From assembly GCF_901709675.1 (NCBI RefSeq), contig NC_051102.1:8279412-8343411 (forward strand): a stretch of DNA of 64,000 bases. The letters run 5' to 3'. The first letter of the stretch is position 1; the number at the start of each line of letters is the position of its first letter. Source of the DNA: Syngnathus acus. Lineage: Eukaryota; Chordata; Actinopteri; Syngnathiformes; Syngnathidae. The notes under the pieces were generated by a model. That model did not search any database and had not been told where the DNA came from. It saw only the letters and a program-made list of their open reading frames with translations. The position numbers were made by a program, and so were the translations under genes. This document shows positions 35,037 to 47,492 of this stretch, piece after piece.

Positions 35037-35174
35037 GTAGTGACTAACCATGTCCACCAGAGAAACGATCCGCTCCTCCCCGTCCGCGTCATGGAGATGC
35101 CGAAGCACGCCACCTACCCGGTGTGGGTGCCCGAGTGGCAGGCCGAGCGGGAGTTTCAGCTCATGACCTTCTGA
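35037..35174 (+). CDS. agap3: agap3 alternative terminal exon (CRAG-type short isoform)
   Basis: After a long pyrimidine-rich tract and TTGCTAG, 45 codons run in phase with the 33714-33869 exon: VVTNHVHQRN, DPLLPVRVME, MPKHATYPVW, VPEWQAEREF and QLMTF, then TGA at 35172. The composition is protein-like, and a long 3' UTR with a poly(A) signal follows. In mammals a short AGAP3 splice form, CRAG, keeps the GTPase domain but lacks the PH, Arf-GAP and ankyrin parts, and has been linked to nuclear bodies and SRF-dependent transcription. This exon would produce such a form: 347 residues with the small first exon, or 772 with the large one. A competing AG at 35039-35040 would give an immediate TGA, so the 35037 acceptor is preferred. 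Confidence 0.78.
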   Translation, partial: VVTNHVHQRNDPLLPVRVMEMPKHATYPVWVPEWQAEREFQLMTF

Positions 35175-35970
35175 GGAGCAGCCGGGAGGAGAAGGAGGAG
35201 GGTGGGAGGAGGTCCGGAGGAAGAGGAGGGAGTGTACAGTTAATAATCGAGCATTGGAAGAATTTTTTGGGGGGGATTCCCAATCGTCATCCCTTTGCTC
35301 ATCTTGTCCCAAACTAAAAAAAAAAAAAAAAAGCTTGTGTAAGTCAGTCGAGCCGTGTTGTTGTTTTTAATCCATCAATCGGAGGGACGGGAATATGCCT
35401 TAACGTCCCACAGTTCCTGACGCCGCCATTGGGACTTTCGAATTTAAAATGATAAAAAAAAAAAACTGGTCCCAGTGTTCCCACACCTTCCCTTGCCGCC
35501 ATCTTGGATCATACCATTCTTCTTCCTAGTGCTTCCATTACAAAGAACTCTTAATGTCCGTCTTGTCCTTCGTTTCCCCGTGCTGACAAGCACATGACGC
35601 TCGGAGTTTGCAACAAATAATCCTTTTCATGTATCGCTTAGCGCCCCCCCAGTGTCCCACCTGCAGCTTCTATTTCCTTTCACCTTTTGGTCAACAAAAA
35701 GGGCTTTCCAATTCCTCCCCGATTAGAAGAGCTTTGGAATAGAGAAAGATTGGGGAATTAGGAGACAGACTGCAGGGACTGTACTGGAAACGCCCCCCCC
35801 CCCCTACACACACACACTCATACACGTACACACAGACCATTCAAAAGCAACCCCCCCCCCCCCACACACACAAATTGGAGCCGTCTGTCATCCTAAGGAC
35901 ACGCGTCTCCCTTACATCATCACTCTGCCTTTTCGCCGTAAAGCAGGACTGAAGGACTCAAGTTGCCACG

Positions 35971-36008
35971 TTCTTCTTTTCTTCTTCTTCTTCTTCTTCT
36001 TCTTCTTT
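35971..36008 (+). repeat. (CTT)n microsatellite in the short-isoform 3' UTR
   Basis: About eleven CTT units with one extra TT. In RNA this would be a polypyrimidine tract able to bind PTB-type proteins, which is inference. Confidence 0.85.
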
Positions 36009-36513
36009 GCTCTTCGTTGCTTCCTTGTCATTTGCAAGTTAGACTAGAGCGGGGTTATTTTTATGAAGGCCTTCATAAAGTCAGTTAGCGTAGAGGCAAA
36101 GCCGGGGTTGCACCGACCTGTATGAATGTAGTTCCACTTGTTTTGTATTTTCACACTTTATTTACGGATTGATTTAATATTACTCTTCTGTTCTTTCTTT
36201 GTTTGCTTTTTTCCCGGAGATGATGACTCTCTCTCTCTCGCATAATCGCTTTTTTCTATCACGAGCCGACTTGCCCTCAAACCCGACAGACCGCTGTATA
36301 TACCTTGTATTGTATTTGATTCTATACACACACGCAAAAAAAAAAAAAGGAACATATATGAAATACTGCCTTTTATCGTCCATCCTATACTTTGTGGGGA
36401 ACTGCAAAAATGTTTGCCTCTCAATCTGTTGAATATTTTGAAGTGAACTTTGTGACTTGCTTTGTATGGTGTCTGTATAGAAGCTCCAACAAGTCATCTT
36501 AAGGGTCAACACA

Positions 36514-36519
36514 AATAAA
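36514..36519 (+). terminator. Poly(A) signal AATAAA for the short isoform
   Basis: A canonical AATAAA lies 1.34 kb after the stop codon of the alternative terminal exon, followed within about 60 bases by T- and GT-containing sequence. The link to this transcript is inferred from position. Confidence 0.5.
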
Positions 36520-36540
36520 AATGTTAGCCATATGATTGCA

Positions 36541-37158
36541 AGTCTCCCTCTCTTCATGGGTGACAACATTTTGTCTTCATGTTATGAGTGAGACCATACA
36601 CGTCTGTCCCCTTTACTCATCCCTTTTTTTTTTTTTTTTTGTGTGTCGGGGTGGGAAGCTCAAATGAAAGCAAATGACACTGCAAATGTACTTTTTCCCT
36701 TGTTTTACAGGAAATATGACTTATTTGACATGCAAAAGCCGTTTATGCCCCCTTTAGCACTTTGCAGGTGGCTGCTGACGCTGACCTAAACTAACCCTTC
36801 TTTCCTGATGCTAAACGTTGAATCTATTGATTGTGCGTTTTGCTCTAGCGGCGACCGCTCTCGTCAAACCGGCAGCAAAACGGATCACCGGAAAGGGTTT
36901 CAGGGCTGAGTCATGACTCAAATAAGAAAAAAAAAACTATCTGCCTAATATAATTCATATGTGGTCGTCCTGAGTGTTGAGATGTGTGTCAATTGTGGTC
37001 TTGCTTTTGCACGTTGGTGTTGACCGCTCTTTGTCGCGCTGCTCTGCTTTTTTGTCTTTGAGCTGTTTTGGACTTTTATGTTGCAACATGCACGCACGCA
37101 TTCACACATGCACAAGCACGACATCGGCGGCTGATTGTGTGTGTTGTTCTCCTTACAG
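36541..37158 (+). other. Rest of the skipped interval before the 37159 exon
   Basis: T-tract at 36627, otherwise unremarkable. Intronic for the full-length transcript, intergenic-like downstream sequence for the short one. Confidence 0.7.
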
Positions 37159-37242
37159 TCTCGGAAAGCCAGCGAGCAGTCAAAGAGCGTTGAGAGTAAG
37201 ACAGACAGCATAGGCAGTGGAAGGGCCATTCCGATCAAACAG
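37159..37242 (+). CDS. agap3: agap3 exon, linker before PH domain
   Basis: Twenty-eight codons: SRKASEQSKSVESK then TDSIGSGRAIPIKQ. The second half is nearly invariant in AGAPs. The first half is about three residues shorter than in human AGAP3. The acceptor is CTTACAG and the donor CAG|GTGAGC, phase 0 at both ends. Confidence 0.93.
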
Positions 37243-37544
37243 GTGAGCACGCATCACAGCCTCCCCGCAATACGCCGGGTGAGTATGTGACACTTGGCCT
37301 GCACGACCTTTGTTATGTTTAAATGATGAGTTTCCGTTTACTGCTGACACCCCCCCCCAAAAATATTTTCATCATCCCATTGGGCTACAATGTATTTATT
37401 TACAACAAAAATTAAAATTACAATTTGCCGCGTGGTTATTTGAATGTACATTTTATGCCACGGTCAATAAAGGTTGGAAAACTTTGATTTTATTTAGTCA
37501 ACCAATTAAAGCGCTGGATAGTCATCAGGCGCGTGTTGAAATGG

Positions 37545-37558
37545 CCACTAGAGGGCGG
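37545..37558 (+). promoter_or_regulatory. CTCF-like motif, plus orientation
   Basis: CCACTAGAGGGCGG matches the CTCF core at all 14 positions. It lies 300 bases after the 37159 exon, just past the alternative terminal exon. Together with the site at 28443 it brackets the alternative-terminator region in divergent orientation. Confidence 0.4.
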
Positions 37559-39058
37559 CACACTCCACGTAAAGTGGCATCTGACAACAGCGCACAATTT
37601 CCAAAGTGCCGCTGTGGTTTTGCCAGTATTTAAATACTCGGAAGATACAGTATGTAACAACACCATTGCCAAAAGACCCCAAAAATGTAAATATATAATG
37701 TAAAATAATCTGTAAATGTGTATAATTAAAACTTTAGGTGTATGATTACAATTATGTTGGCCGTTCACGTGACATTCTATCATATATTCTGCATTGGCCA
37801 TTTTTTTTATTGGCAATAAAGCAAATAGATATGATTTTTGTATTATAATAAATGCTGCTATTATTAATGACTGTCGCCATTATGAATGGTGTACAATGGA
37901 GCAGTAAAATGCATACCTCTCAGCATAATGTAGCGCATAACAAACAACAATCATAAATACATAAATTATTGCCTTGAGCATTTGTGCTACCAGGTGCACA
38001 TCATCTTGGAACTATTCATATATATAATTGTGGTGATTTAATTTCGTCTAATGTCTCATCTTTCATATTTATTAACGGTCACATGGCTGGTTTCACTTTG
38101 TCCTGCTTGAAGTATTTATAACACGTACACAGAAGTCGGCCTTTTATACTAACTCATGTCCATTACACAATTTATTATTTTTTTTGCTTTATTTTGTTGA
38201 AATCCTAAACATTCTATTGGATAAAAAAAAAAAATCCTGGCATACAATTCTGCAAATGGCTAAATAAATATAGTGGAATAAATGATACATTATTAAACGT
38301 TTTTATTATTATTTTTAAAGATCTACTGCATCATCCACATTAAGGAATTAACTACACATTTGAGTGCAAATCTCCAAAGTTTGGATTTTTCAAAGTTGTG
38401 ATTGCTCACGATTATTCACAAAGCCTCACATTAATGAATGGTGAGGGATGTTTTTTTTTTAATATGCCAATCAAAGACCTTCGTTTGATAAAAAAAATGT
38501 AAAATTGTGTTGAATACATTTTATCCTGACAGTCCTTCGATCCATTTGATTAAATTTAAGAGCGGTAAAGATCCATTTGCATTCTTTTACATTTCAACCA
38601 ATGACACATTTTACTGTCCTAAATTTTTGTGGAGTCCTCGCAGAAATTAGATGTCCGGGTTAAGTTAACACAGGCACCTCCGAGCCATCTTGAAAGTACA
38701 CCCCACTTATGCGGCGCTACCTTCTTCAAATATCTTGGCAACTTTTGACAAGATACCCAACCCCCTTCCTACTCCCCTACTTTTTTTCTTTATCTACAAA
38801 GGAGTTTTTTTTTTTTTTCGGGGAAGTTGTGTGACTAACAGATCCGCAGTCAAATGGACAATCAAGGGGGATCAAAGTGTCAATGTGATATTAATTACCA
38901 CTCCCCCTCATTGCCCCCCCCTCACCCCCTCACCTTCAAGCAGAGCCAAATTGCGCACGGCAGGCCTCAAACACCCCCTTTCTTCCCCCCTTCCCATCTA
39001 TAAAAATAGTTAGGGAGGATAACAATGGAGGGGCTAACTGAGGGGCTGTCGACAGCTA

Positions 39059-39076
39059 ACACACACACACACACAC
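39059..39076 (+). repeat. (AC)n microsatellite
   Basis: About nine AC units in the intron after the 37159 exon. Confidence 0.85.
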
Positions 39077-40831
39077 GTACATTGTGGGCTCATCAATGAG
39101 GAACAGACCTGATTCCATTTTTGTTATATTTTATTGTGTTTTTGATTTGTTTGAACTGATTTTTAATTGACTACACATTTATTTCATTGAGTTGCAGCAC
39201 TTAGTTTGCAGCTGTCGAGGGGTTTTAAAGTGCTCTATAAATAAAGTTGAAGTGAGTTGTTGATAGTGGGGGGGGTGCCAAATCTGTCGAGATATTTATT
39301 GAAGGTGGGGGGTAGCTCAAAAGGTTTGATTGGGACTGTAATCAATGTTGTGTGCGCACCACTAGCTAGCTCTATGAAATGTAATTTTGATGTAAATCAT
39401 TAAAACATCATTATTAAACAGGATGCTGCTATTAGCTGAAAAAAATAATTGTAGGTGAACTTTTTTATTTAATTTATTACGAAGCTCAAAATTAATGATT
39501 TATCGTAGATATTTTTTTTTTATTCCTCTTTGATGGATTATTACGCAATCTGTTTATCATCAAACTTATGCGTATCATCCATTTTTGCAATTCAGGAGGC
39601 TCCCGCAACGAGAAATATATTCTCCTCAGTCTCCACGCGGCACCCTCACAACCATCTCGCCCGCTTGTCATTTGTTCGCCAACCGGATGTGACACAAATG
39701 AAAAATTATTCCGTACGCTGTTAAAGATTTTCACATTATCGCGGCGGTGTTTTCTATCGATCCGCTCGACGGCGCTGATGAATAATACGAAGAAGCGGCG
39801 CGTTGTGATTGCACATATAGATTAGTGCACGCCCCAGCAAGATCATGAGATGAACAGCATATTTTCTTGTACAACACGCCACGTGACGGCGGCCGGCTTC
39901 CCCCGAGGCGGCGTCATTTTGCTCTCTATGATTAGAAGAGCCGTGTTCAAACTTGTTTACATTTATTTTATTGATGGCGATTAGGAGTGGGTTGGGGGGA
40001 TGCAGTGATTAGCTGAAGGACATCATCAAGTTAACCATAAAAGCATCATTAAAAAAAAAAGTAATTAGGTTAAAAGCACTTTTTGAAATTGTTCCCAAAA
40101 ACTTTAACAGGAGTTAGTTAAGAAAAGAAAGTTCATTGTGTGTTATTTTAAAGTCATATTGTTTCATCTTTTTTTTTTTTTCCAAATTAAAGAACTAGAT
40201 GAAAAATAAGAATAAAATACTAGACATACTAATAATACTAATAAAAGAAAATACTAATAATAAATCAAGGCAACATTTTTAGATTCATGCCTTTATGTAA
40301 AGTTAGTCTGGCCTGCGGTATTTTATTTTGTAGTTAATACACAAAATATGTTGCAAGAACTTAATAATTAAAAAAAAAAAATCTGCATGAATCAATATTG
40401 ATTTTAATGTATATACATTAAATAATGTCAAGTAATTACAATTAACTTCAATTAAATGAAATGTGATTAAAATCTCTAAGTAATTATCACTGGCATTAGT
40501 TACAACAAATAGGTCAACAAAGGTGACTTGAAATTTGTTTTGGAGAAACCAATAAATATCTTAATTGACCACTGTCCAGCATGACATGCAACAAATATAT
40601 ACCATGGATGTGTTTGTTTGTCTAGATAAAGTAGCTACTATTAAAAAAAAAAAAAAAACATGCACCACCCACACAAAGTGAGGGTCGGGATTAGGATGAT
40701 TGTCGGCAAACAGCCTGGTGCCCAGGTCACCGCCGGTCAACTTCCTGATGTGTTAATCAGGATTAAAGCCTGCAGTTTGGGCCTTGCAAGCAAACACACA
40801 CCCTCCTCCACCACATTCCGTATTCCATCTC

Positions 40832-40858
40832 TCACACACACACACACGCACACACACT
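40832..40858 (+). repeat. (CA)n microsatellite with one CG interruption
   Basis: CA repeat broken once by a CG step. Confidence 0.85.
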
Positions 40859-41617
40859 CAATGGCTGTAAAAGCGCAAACATGGCCCATGTTTAATCCCC
40901 TAATTAAGCGCGCCCCTCCTCACCATTTAACCCCAGAGAACCTGCTGGCCCTTGCACTCCAGAGGCGTTTGGTCACCTCCAGCCGAGGAACTTGCTTTGT
41001 TTACCGGTGGATTCCCTCAGTAGATAAGGAAACCTTAAAAGCCCTCCACCCCTACCCTGGATGATAAAGTCCCATAGAAAAGAAAAAAAAAAAAAGGCCT
41101 CGCGTGGGCTTTGAAGGGGGCGATCACACTCCCTAATCCTCCGGATTAGTGGGGTCTTTCAGAGTTCGGCGTGTCATATGTATGAATGCAGGGGAGGAGG
41201 TCTGAATGTGCCCCAAAGGAACTTGAAGGTTCAGATGGTCACCACACTCAATCACTTGCATCACCAAAGATGACAGGCACCTTCATGTCGTATGCTTCTC
41301 ATTTGAATATTTGAAAGATCAGATTTGAAACGAAATAAAAATGTACTTTTTAATTCAAAACTATTATTCATCAAGGTAAATGAAAAAAAGAAAGAAAAAA
41401 AAAGTAATTGATTAGCGAAAGAAAATCAACACATCTGCAAAGCAACTTGACTGTTTTCAGTTCAGCATGTCGGCCATTTTGTGGAATGTTTGCCTCAATG
41501 TTGGCTTTTTGTCAAAACATCCACTCCAGACAAACTAGCGCTTAAAATTCCCGGTGAGCTATCGTTGCTCCGAGCGCTCTGCGTAATAGCGTCGCTAGCT
41601 GTTCTGATGGTGTTTAA

Positions 41618-41962
<345 letters not shown>

Positions 41963-42356
41963 TAAGCCACTCTGGTGTCTCGGGCATTAGTGTTAAGCAA
42001 GAGGGCGTCCCGGTGGTCATCTCCCCCCCCCGCGGTGCTCATTCCCGCCGACGGCTAATGGAGACACGGCCGAGTCTCGGCTCCACGCTGCCTTGTGCTC
42101 GTAATGGCTCTCCCCGCGTGGCAGCCGAGCCTGACCGGCCCTCGGCATCCATCTTTGTCACAGTCCCGCCGGGCCGCTAATACGGCTTAAACACTCGACT
42201 GGCTGTCGGTGGCACGCCGAAGAGCGTCCGTCTTTATCTACGATTCTTCCATTGCCAGTCAGTATGTTTGCAGGCAGGCTTTAAGTGACATAGACAGATA
42301 CCAATTTTTTTCAAATGTGAGCAAACTTACATGTAGCTCTCAAAACCAGATGGCTC

Positions 42357-42399
42357 TTGTAGTACCAAGTCTGACCTGGGAGAGGCAGTGTGGTGCCAC
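42357..42399 (+). repeat. Short dispersed repeat, copy 2
   Basis: TTGTAGTACC, then GAGAGGCAGTGTGGTGCCAC, is the partner of 16592-16634. It lies in the intron after the 41666 exon. Confidence 0.4.
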
Positions 42400-42508
42400 A
42401 GAGCATCCTGAACATCTCGAAATCACCGAAAAAGAAAAATAGCTCAGTTGGCGTCCCATTTCATGTCGCAATCACAAAGTCTGTCGCTCAGCCCAACTTG
42501 ATGTTGAC

Positions 42509-42529
42509 CACACACACACACACACACAC
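42509..42529 (+). repeat. (CA)n microsatellite
   Basis: About ten CA units. Confidence 0.85.
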
Positions 42530-43019
42530 GTATTGCACGACTACACTTGCAATTGTCAACAATGTAAAAGCAGGAACGATAATTCCCGGTCACGCGGAAC
42601 CGTGTTTGGGTGCCGCCACATTCGAGCATCTGTTCAGACAAGATAAAAAAATGAAAGCTCTTAACGTCTTCTGTCTAACGAGACGGGTCAGCCTAGTCGC
42701 AAATGGAGTCTGGCGCCGTCGTCAGCGTCTTCATTTACAAGCCGAGCTACACTGATGTGCGTAATTGACTCAACTTGCTATCTCTTGATCGTTACAGCCA
42801 TCACAGGTCAGCGGGCCGCTCTATGAACGCGTGGCCTCGCGTAGGAAACGCGGAATGAGGGTTGCGTGACGTCCGTAACAGCTTGTTCGGAGCCGCCGAG
42901 CGAGCGAGTGCGCGAGGGGGACGGAGCGGGACGAGAGAGGCTGGGAAAAGGAGAGAGAGACGAACGAGGGAGCGAGCGGGATCCTTTAATTTCACAGCCA
43001 GCCAAGCCATCCACACAAT

Positions 43020-43220
43020 CACCTTCTGTTAATTCTATCTGCTACATCAATTAAATTGTTTGTAGAAACTAATTGAATGTGGCTTAATCACACATCTTAA
43101 TAGCTTTGCACGCTTCGATCTGGCTGTTAATTCCCGCAATAAAACGAAATGAGAGCGCTCACTGGGTAATTAGCAAGGAGGCCCGGGAAAAGAAATGAGT
43201 GCTTTACGACTTGGCAATAA
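43020..43220. promoter_or_regulatory. Candidate conserved enhancer, homeodomain-site rich
   Basis: TTAATTCT, CATCAATTAAATTG, AACTAATTGAATG, GTTAATTCC, GGTAATTAGC and two GCAATAAAA motifs within 200 bases, free of simple repeats. Enhancer status is inferred from composition only. Confidence 0.3.
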
Positions 43221-43776
43221 AAGCCAGGAGCCGGTGGGGGGATGGAAAAGACGGTCGCTGCCGCCGCTGTTTTCTGTTTTTGTTTTTTTTCCCCCCTCCT
43301 TTCTGCTGAGCATGATCGTTTTCACCCCTGCTTCCCACATTTGGGCTTTAAAGCAAATTGGAACAGAATGAGTGTTTGCTTTCATTATGAGGCTGTTCCA
43401 AGAGGAGGCGTGGGGGCACAGGTGATGATGTTCTGGGTGTCCCAAAACATTTGACATCATTTCATGGACTAATAACAATTTTCACGAAATGTATAGAATA
43501 GTATTCCATTTCGGTTTGTTTTCCAGTTATTTGGATCCAGCAACACAACCGTCTAGTTAGCCATTAGCATGAGATGCTAACTAGCCGAGTCCACTCGATG
43601 ACATCGTGACGCGCTATGACGTCATTCAGTGGGCGCTCTGTGACGACTCGAACTACACAAAGTTGTCCACAAATGCAACATAAAGCCAATTGCAGCTGCC
43701 CGAGTTTCCATTTCGGATGATATCCATTTTCCTCCCTTCCATCGTTCCTCCATTAAAACTGCCTTTGCTCCTATAG

Positions 43777-43951
43777 GACTACATGCAGAATGTGCACGGA
43801 AAGGAGATCGACCTGCTGCGGACGACGGTCAAGGTGCCCGGCAAGCGACCGCCGAGGGCGGTAGCCACCACTGTCGCCCCCACCGCTAGCCCCAAAACCA
43901 ACGGGATGACCAAGGACCGCAGCGCCCTGCAACTGGGCATCGGGAACACAG
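43777..43951 (+). CDS. agap3: agap3 exon, PH domain strand and start of PH loop
   Basis: This exon reads [20 protein letters not shown] then [19 protein letters not shown] and [37 protein letters not shown] is diagnostic for AGAPs. The rest begins the long, poorly conserved insertion that splits the PH domain. It leaves in phase 1 at ACAG|GTAGCC. Confidence 0.95.
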
Positions 43952-44394
43952 GTAGCCTTTCCTTGCTCAGACTGTCGAAAAACTGCCCGACTATTCTTTG
44001 TTCAAAAGTCTTCAAACGTCTTGCTCCCCCCTATATAATGACTCTGTCATTACTGTACTGATGTGCCGGGTTTGTGATTCATTGTAAAATCCACGCCGTC
44101 CCGGCAGGTTAATTACGTGCTCTCCGCATGCTCCGCACATGCAAATTAACTGCCTGGTACATAGTTAGCGCGGCACAATGAGACCTTAACGAGCGGCCGC
44201 AAGAAGCATCTTAATACTCCTCCATTTAAGCATGATGGCAGCGTAGCAAAGAAAGGAAAAGTTGCTTTTGTTGCCAGGTGGCCTCCATCTTTATATCTCT
44301 GCAGGGGTGAGGAGTTTGCTGTGGCGGCTCAAGTTTTAAAAATAAAACTCCCAGCGAGCGGCGAGCTGGCATGCTAAAATTGCAACTGGACAAA

Positions 44395-44940
44395 GGGCGC
44401 ATGTTTAAGGGTAATTAATAATAATTAGCTGGTCCCCCTCCCCCTGTTGAGGGAGACGCGTGCCAAGTAGCCGGGAAGCGGGGTTCCGACCGGGGGACTC
44501 TCGACGCTGGCCTGTCAGGTCGCTGGCACCGCCGAACGGCTCAATTTGTCAAAATGCAGAGAAGATGAAGGAGTTTGGCGAGCGGGGGGGGGCGTCAGGT
44601 GACAGGGTCGTTCCCGCTTTGGATCACGACAGGCGAGAGAGATTTTTGAGGGCTGAAACAAGCCCGACTGGTTCTTCTAGGTTTCCTCAAAGACGTTATC
44701 AGTCGCCATGCGCATCTGGGAACAAAGCGAGAGAGATTGGCCTTAATCTGCCAGAGAAAGGTTACAAATCACGTCAGGTCTCTCTCCGGGTGGAGGACCC
44801 TCTTCTGATTATGCGATCAGGGTTTTGATTTCATTAGACATGCAATTGATGAGGGGAACAAAGGGGTAATTTCTCATTCAGGGCGGCTAAATCACAAGCC
44901 TTGTCTTTGCCTTTGGTAATTCATGCATCCCTCGCTTCTA
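44395..44940. promoter_or_regulatory. Candidate conserved enhancer with ATTA and SOX-like sites
   Basis: AGGGTAATTAATAATAATTA at 44409, GGGAACAAAGCGAG near 44718, CATGCAATTGATGAGG, GGGGAACAAAGGGGTAATTT and GGTAATTCATGCATC. Two GGAACAAAG motifs resemble SOX sites. Inferred from composition. Confidence 0.3.
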
Positions 44941-46830
44941 AAGACCTTTATAATCACCGCCAGGAGAAGGGATAGCGGCGGCGAGGCAAAGGAGGGGGCG
45001 GGGCCAGATGAGCGAGCGAGACACCGAGATGAAGAGCAAAGAGTGAAGACCACTTTGCCAGGCGTCCGCGTTTAATTCCTCCGCCGGCTGCTGAGCGGAA
45101 CCTCTTAAATACGTTGCCGCTGACAGATACGCGGCTTCCCATATTAATAGAACTCGTCACTTTTAGTCAAGACTCCAGCGGAGAGAGGCGCAACATAAAA
45201 CACGTTGATTTAGTCAAAAAGCAAAACCTTGGGCTGCTTTTGACCAGAACTTAATGAACTTGTCATTAACGGTAATCTTCTCTTTGTAAACCTGATGTCC
45301 AAAATATTTTAATTGTGGTGTAGCACGTGTAAAAATAGATTACACATTAATATGCCGAGGTCGGCGTGGGAGGACGTAGCGGGACGTCAGCATGTTAGCG
45401 GCTATGATGATGATGGCGGTGTATTACGCGGAGGCAGATGATGTGCTGCCCGGCCCGGCATTAGCGCCAGCGCGTCATTATGCCAATACTTGTACATAAT
45501 GGCAACAACTCCACCGAGGGGTCGGGCCTCGTCACGGCTCATCAGCTCGCTGACGGCCTCGGCCTAAAGAGAGGCGAGGCGCTTCTCGCTTAATCCATCG
45601 CTTGTACTTATCACCGCCGCCTCCCTCCCTTCCTCAAACTGCGGTAGAGAATAGCTCGAGTTTCATCTTCATACAGAACCATTTTCTTGTCGTCCTGGAG
45701 CCCATTTGGCTCATTTCACATATGTGCATTGAAATTGGAGTTAATAGCGAGAAGCAATTGGGTATTTTTTGGTTGTGCAATGTCAACCTGTTTTTGTCAT
45801 TGTGTTTACATTTAACCCTTCCGATGCCTTCACCGGCCCTCCGAAAGTCGAGTAACAGTCACAGTATTGGCTGCGTGAGGCGCTAAGGCTGTTAGCTCTT
45901 TTGAATGCCACAAGCTGATTATTATTTCTCCACTGTAATTACATTATCGTCCCCTTTATGCAGGAGTGGTCTGTGGGGACTAATGAGTGCAGCCATGTAT
46001 AATTCATTTAGCATTAGCATCCAATTTGACAATTAGATGTGATTGTTGAATTTTAAATAGCAGGCAAAGCTCTTTTGTCGTTATCTGTTTTTCAGACGCA
46101 AGAGTCAAACTTTCTTGAAAGCAACAATATGTCGTCATTTTACCTAAAGAAAAGCTTTTCAAATAATGGATGCTAGCTACACTAGCTTGTGTTAAGTGCA
46201 ATGCTATCGACTGTATGTCGTCGCCATGGTAACTCAAGACTACTATGGTAATAGTTGTTGGACAAACCAGGACAACTTTTGTCTTAATTCAGACGATATT
46301 TGATTCACGCGGGCTAATTGTGTTAGCATTGAGATTTCTTCGCCATTGTAACTTAAAAGAACACAGTTTTGATGTTTCGTTTCTGCACTTGGACCAAATT
46401 AGCATTGTTGTTCCCTATAGGCTTCATCTATGGATCAAATGTATCCATTTTCTGTTTTAAAGTTATTTGGTGTGAAACTTTCTCTGCTCAGCTTACTACA
46501 TTTGAACGACATTTAGATTGACATAATGTTTGTTAACAGATCATATATATGCTGCCTATATGTATGCAATAAGATGCTTATTATTTATTGCTTATTATAT
46601 CCTCACACTTATTCCTTGCATCTGTTCAAATGCTGCATTTCCATCGAAACAAAGTTTGCCTTTTTTTTTTTTTTTTCTGCTTCCCATTGCCACTCTTCCT
46701 CCTCCTCCTCCTCTTCTGCTCTGATTTCCGCATGCTAATTTTCCTCTTCGCTCCTCAGCATGATTCTCCCGCTCTCGCTTTCGCTCCCACTCGTGCTGTG
46801 ATGGTGCTCCCTCCCCCTCTGGGACCCCAA

Positions 46831-46940
46831 GATTAATATTCTTGGGCCCAACAAGATAATTACCGATACTAATTAGACATGATTATGTGAATTTGATACA
46901 CTTATTACTCTGGATAATGAGTAGGACATATTATCCTAAC
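46831..46940. promoter_or_regulatory. Candidate conserved enhancer, dense ATTA cores
   Basis: GATTAATATTC, AAGATAATTACCG, ATACTAATTAGACATGATTA and TGGATAATGAG in 110 bases, flanked by unrelated simple repeats on the 3' side. Confidence 0.33.
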
Positions 46941-46973
46941 AAGCGCCCGTGCCGCTTAGTTTACTGTGCGACC

Positions 46974-47150
46974 CACACACACACACACACACACACACAC
47001 TTACATACATACACTATAGTTCTGCTGTTGTAATCATGTGTAATCATAAAATAAAAGGCTATATATGTGTGTGTGTGCGTGTACATGTATATGTATGTAT
47101 ATATACGTATAGTATATATATATTCTATATATTTATACACATATATGCAT
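46974..47150 (+). repeat. CA repeat followed by a GT/TA-rich alternating tract
   Basis: A (CA)13 tract at 46974-47000 is followed, after about 55 bases, by alternating purine-pyrimidine sequence (GTGTGTGTGCGTGTACATGT, then TATATACGTATAGTATATAT). The composition favours Z-DNA or cruciform formation. Confidence 0.8.
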
Positions 47151-47436
47151 AACAATTAAATGTGCTTCCAATAGATTTCAATAGTTAAAATAAACCCGTG
47201 TGTATTCATCATTGCTCGCAGCTTTAATTATTTTTACAACTATTAATAAATGGCGAAGAGGCGTGAGTTTATGATGATTCCGGTTGTGCCCGCGAGCTAG
47301 ACGAAGCACCCCACATGGCGCCGCCGTGCCCATGAATTAGTGAAGAGGCATCGGCGGCTTGCCTGATTGGAGGTTGGCAGGAGTGCGCCTGCTGACGCCA
47401 GCGCGGAGAGATGGATGTGGCAGTCAGAGGGATGAG

Positions 47437-47492
47437 GCGAGATAATTAGCCTTCAGAGTGTATCTTGTTAATTAAGGCCTAATTAGAGGAGG
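47437..47492. promoter_or_regulatory. Candidate enhancer core with paired TAATTA sites
   Basis: GAGATAATTAGCC, TTGTTAATTAAGG and GGCCTAATTAGAGG occur within 56 bases, about 125 bases before the 47618 exon. The last two form an imperfect palindrome around AAGGCCT. Confidence 0.3.

Larger units (their letters stand above)
35175..36540 (+). other. 3' UTR of the short agap3 isoform
   Basis: AT-rich and pyrimidine-rich untranslated sequence between the TGA at 35172 and the poly(A) signal at 36514. It contains two C-runs beside CA tracts (35791-35875) and a CTT microsatellite (35971-36008). There is no open frame of note. The 3' limit is estimated about 20 bases past the AATAAA. Confidence 0.6.
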
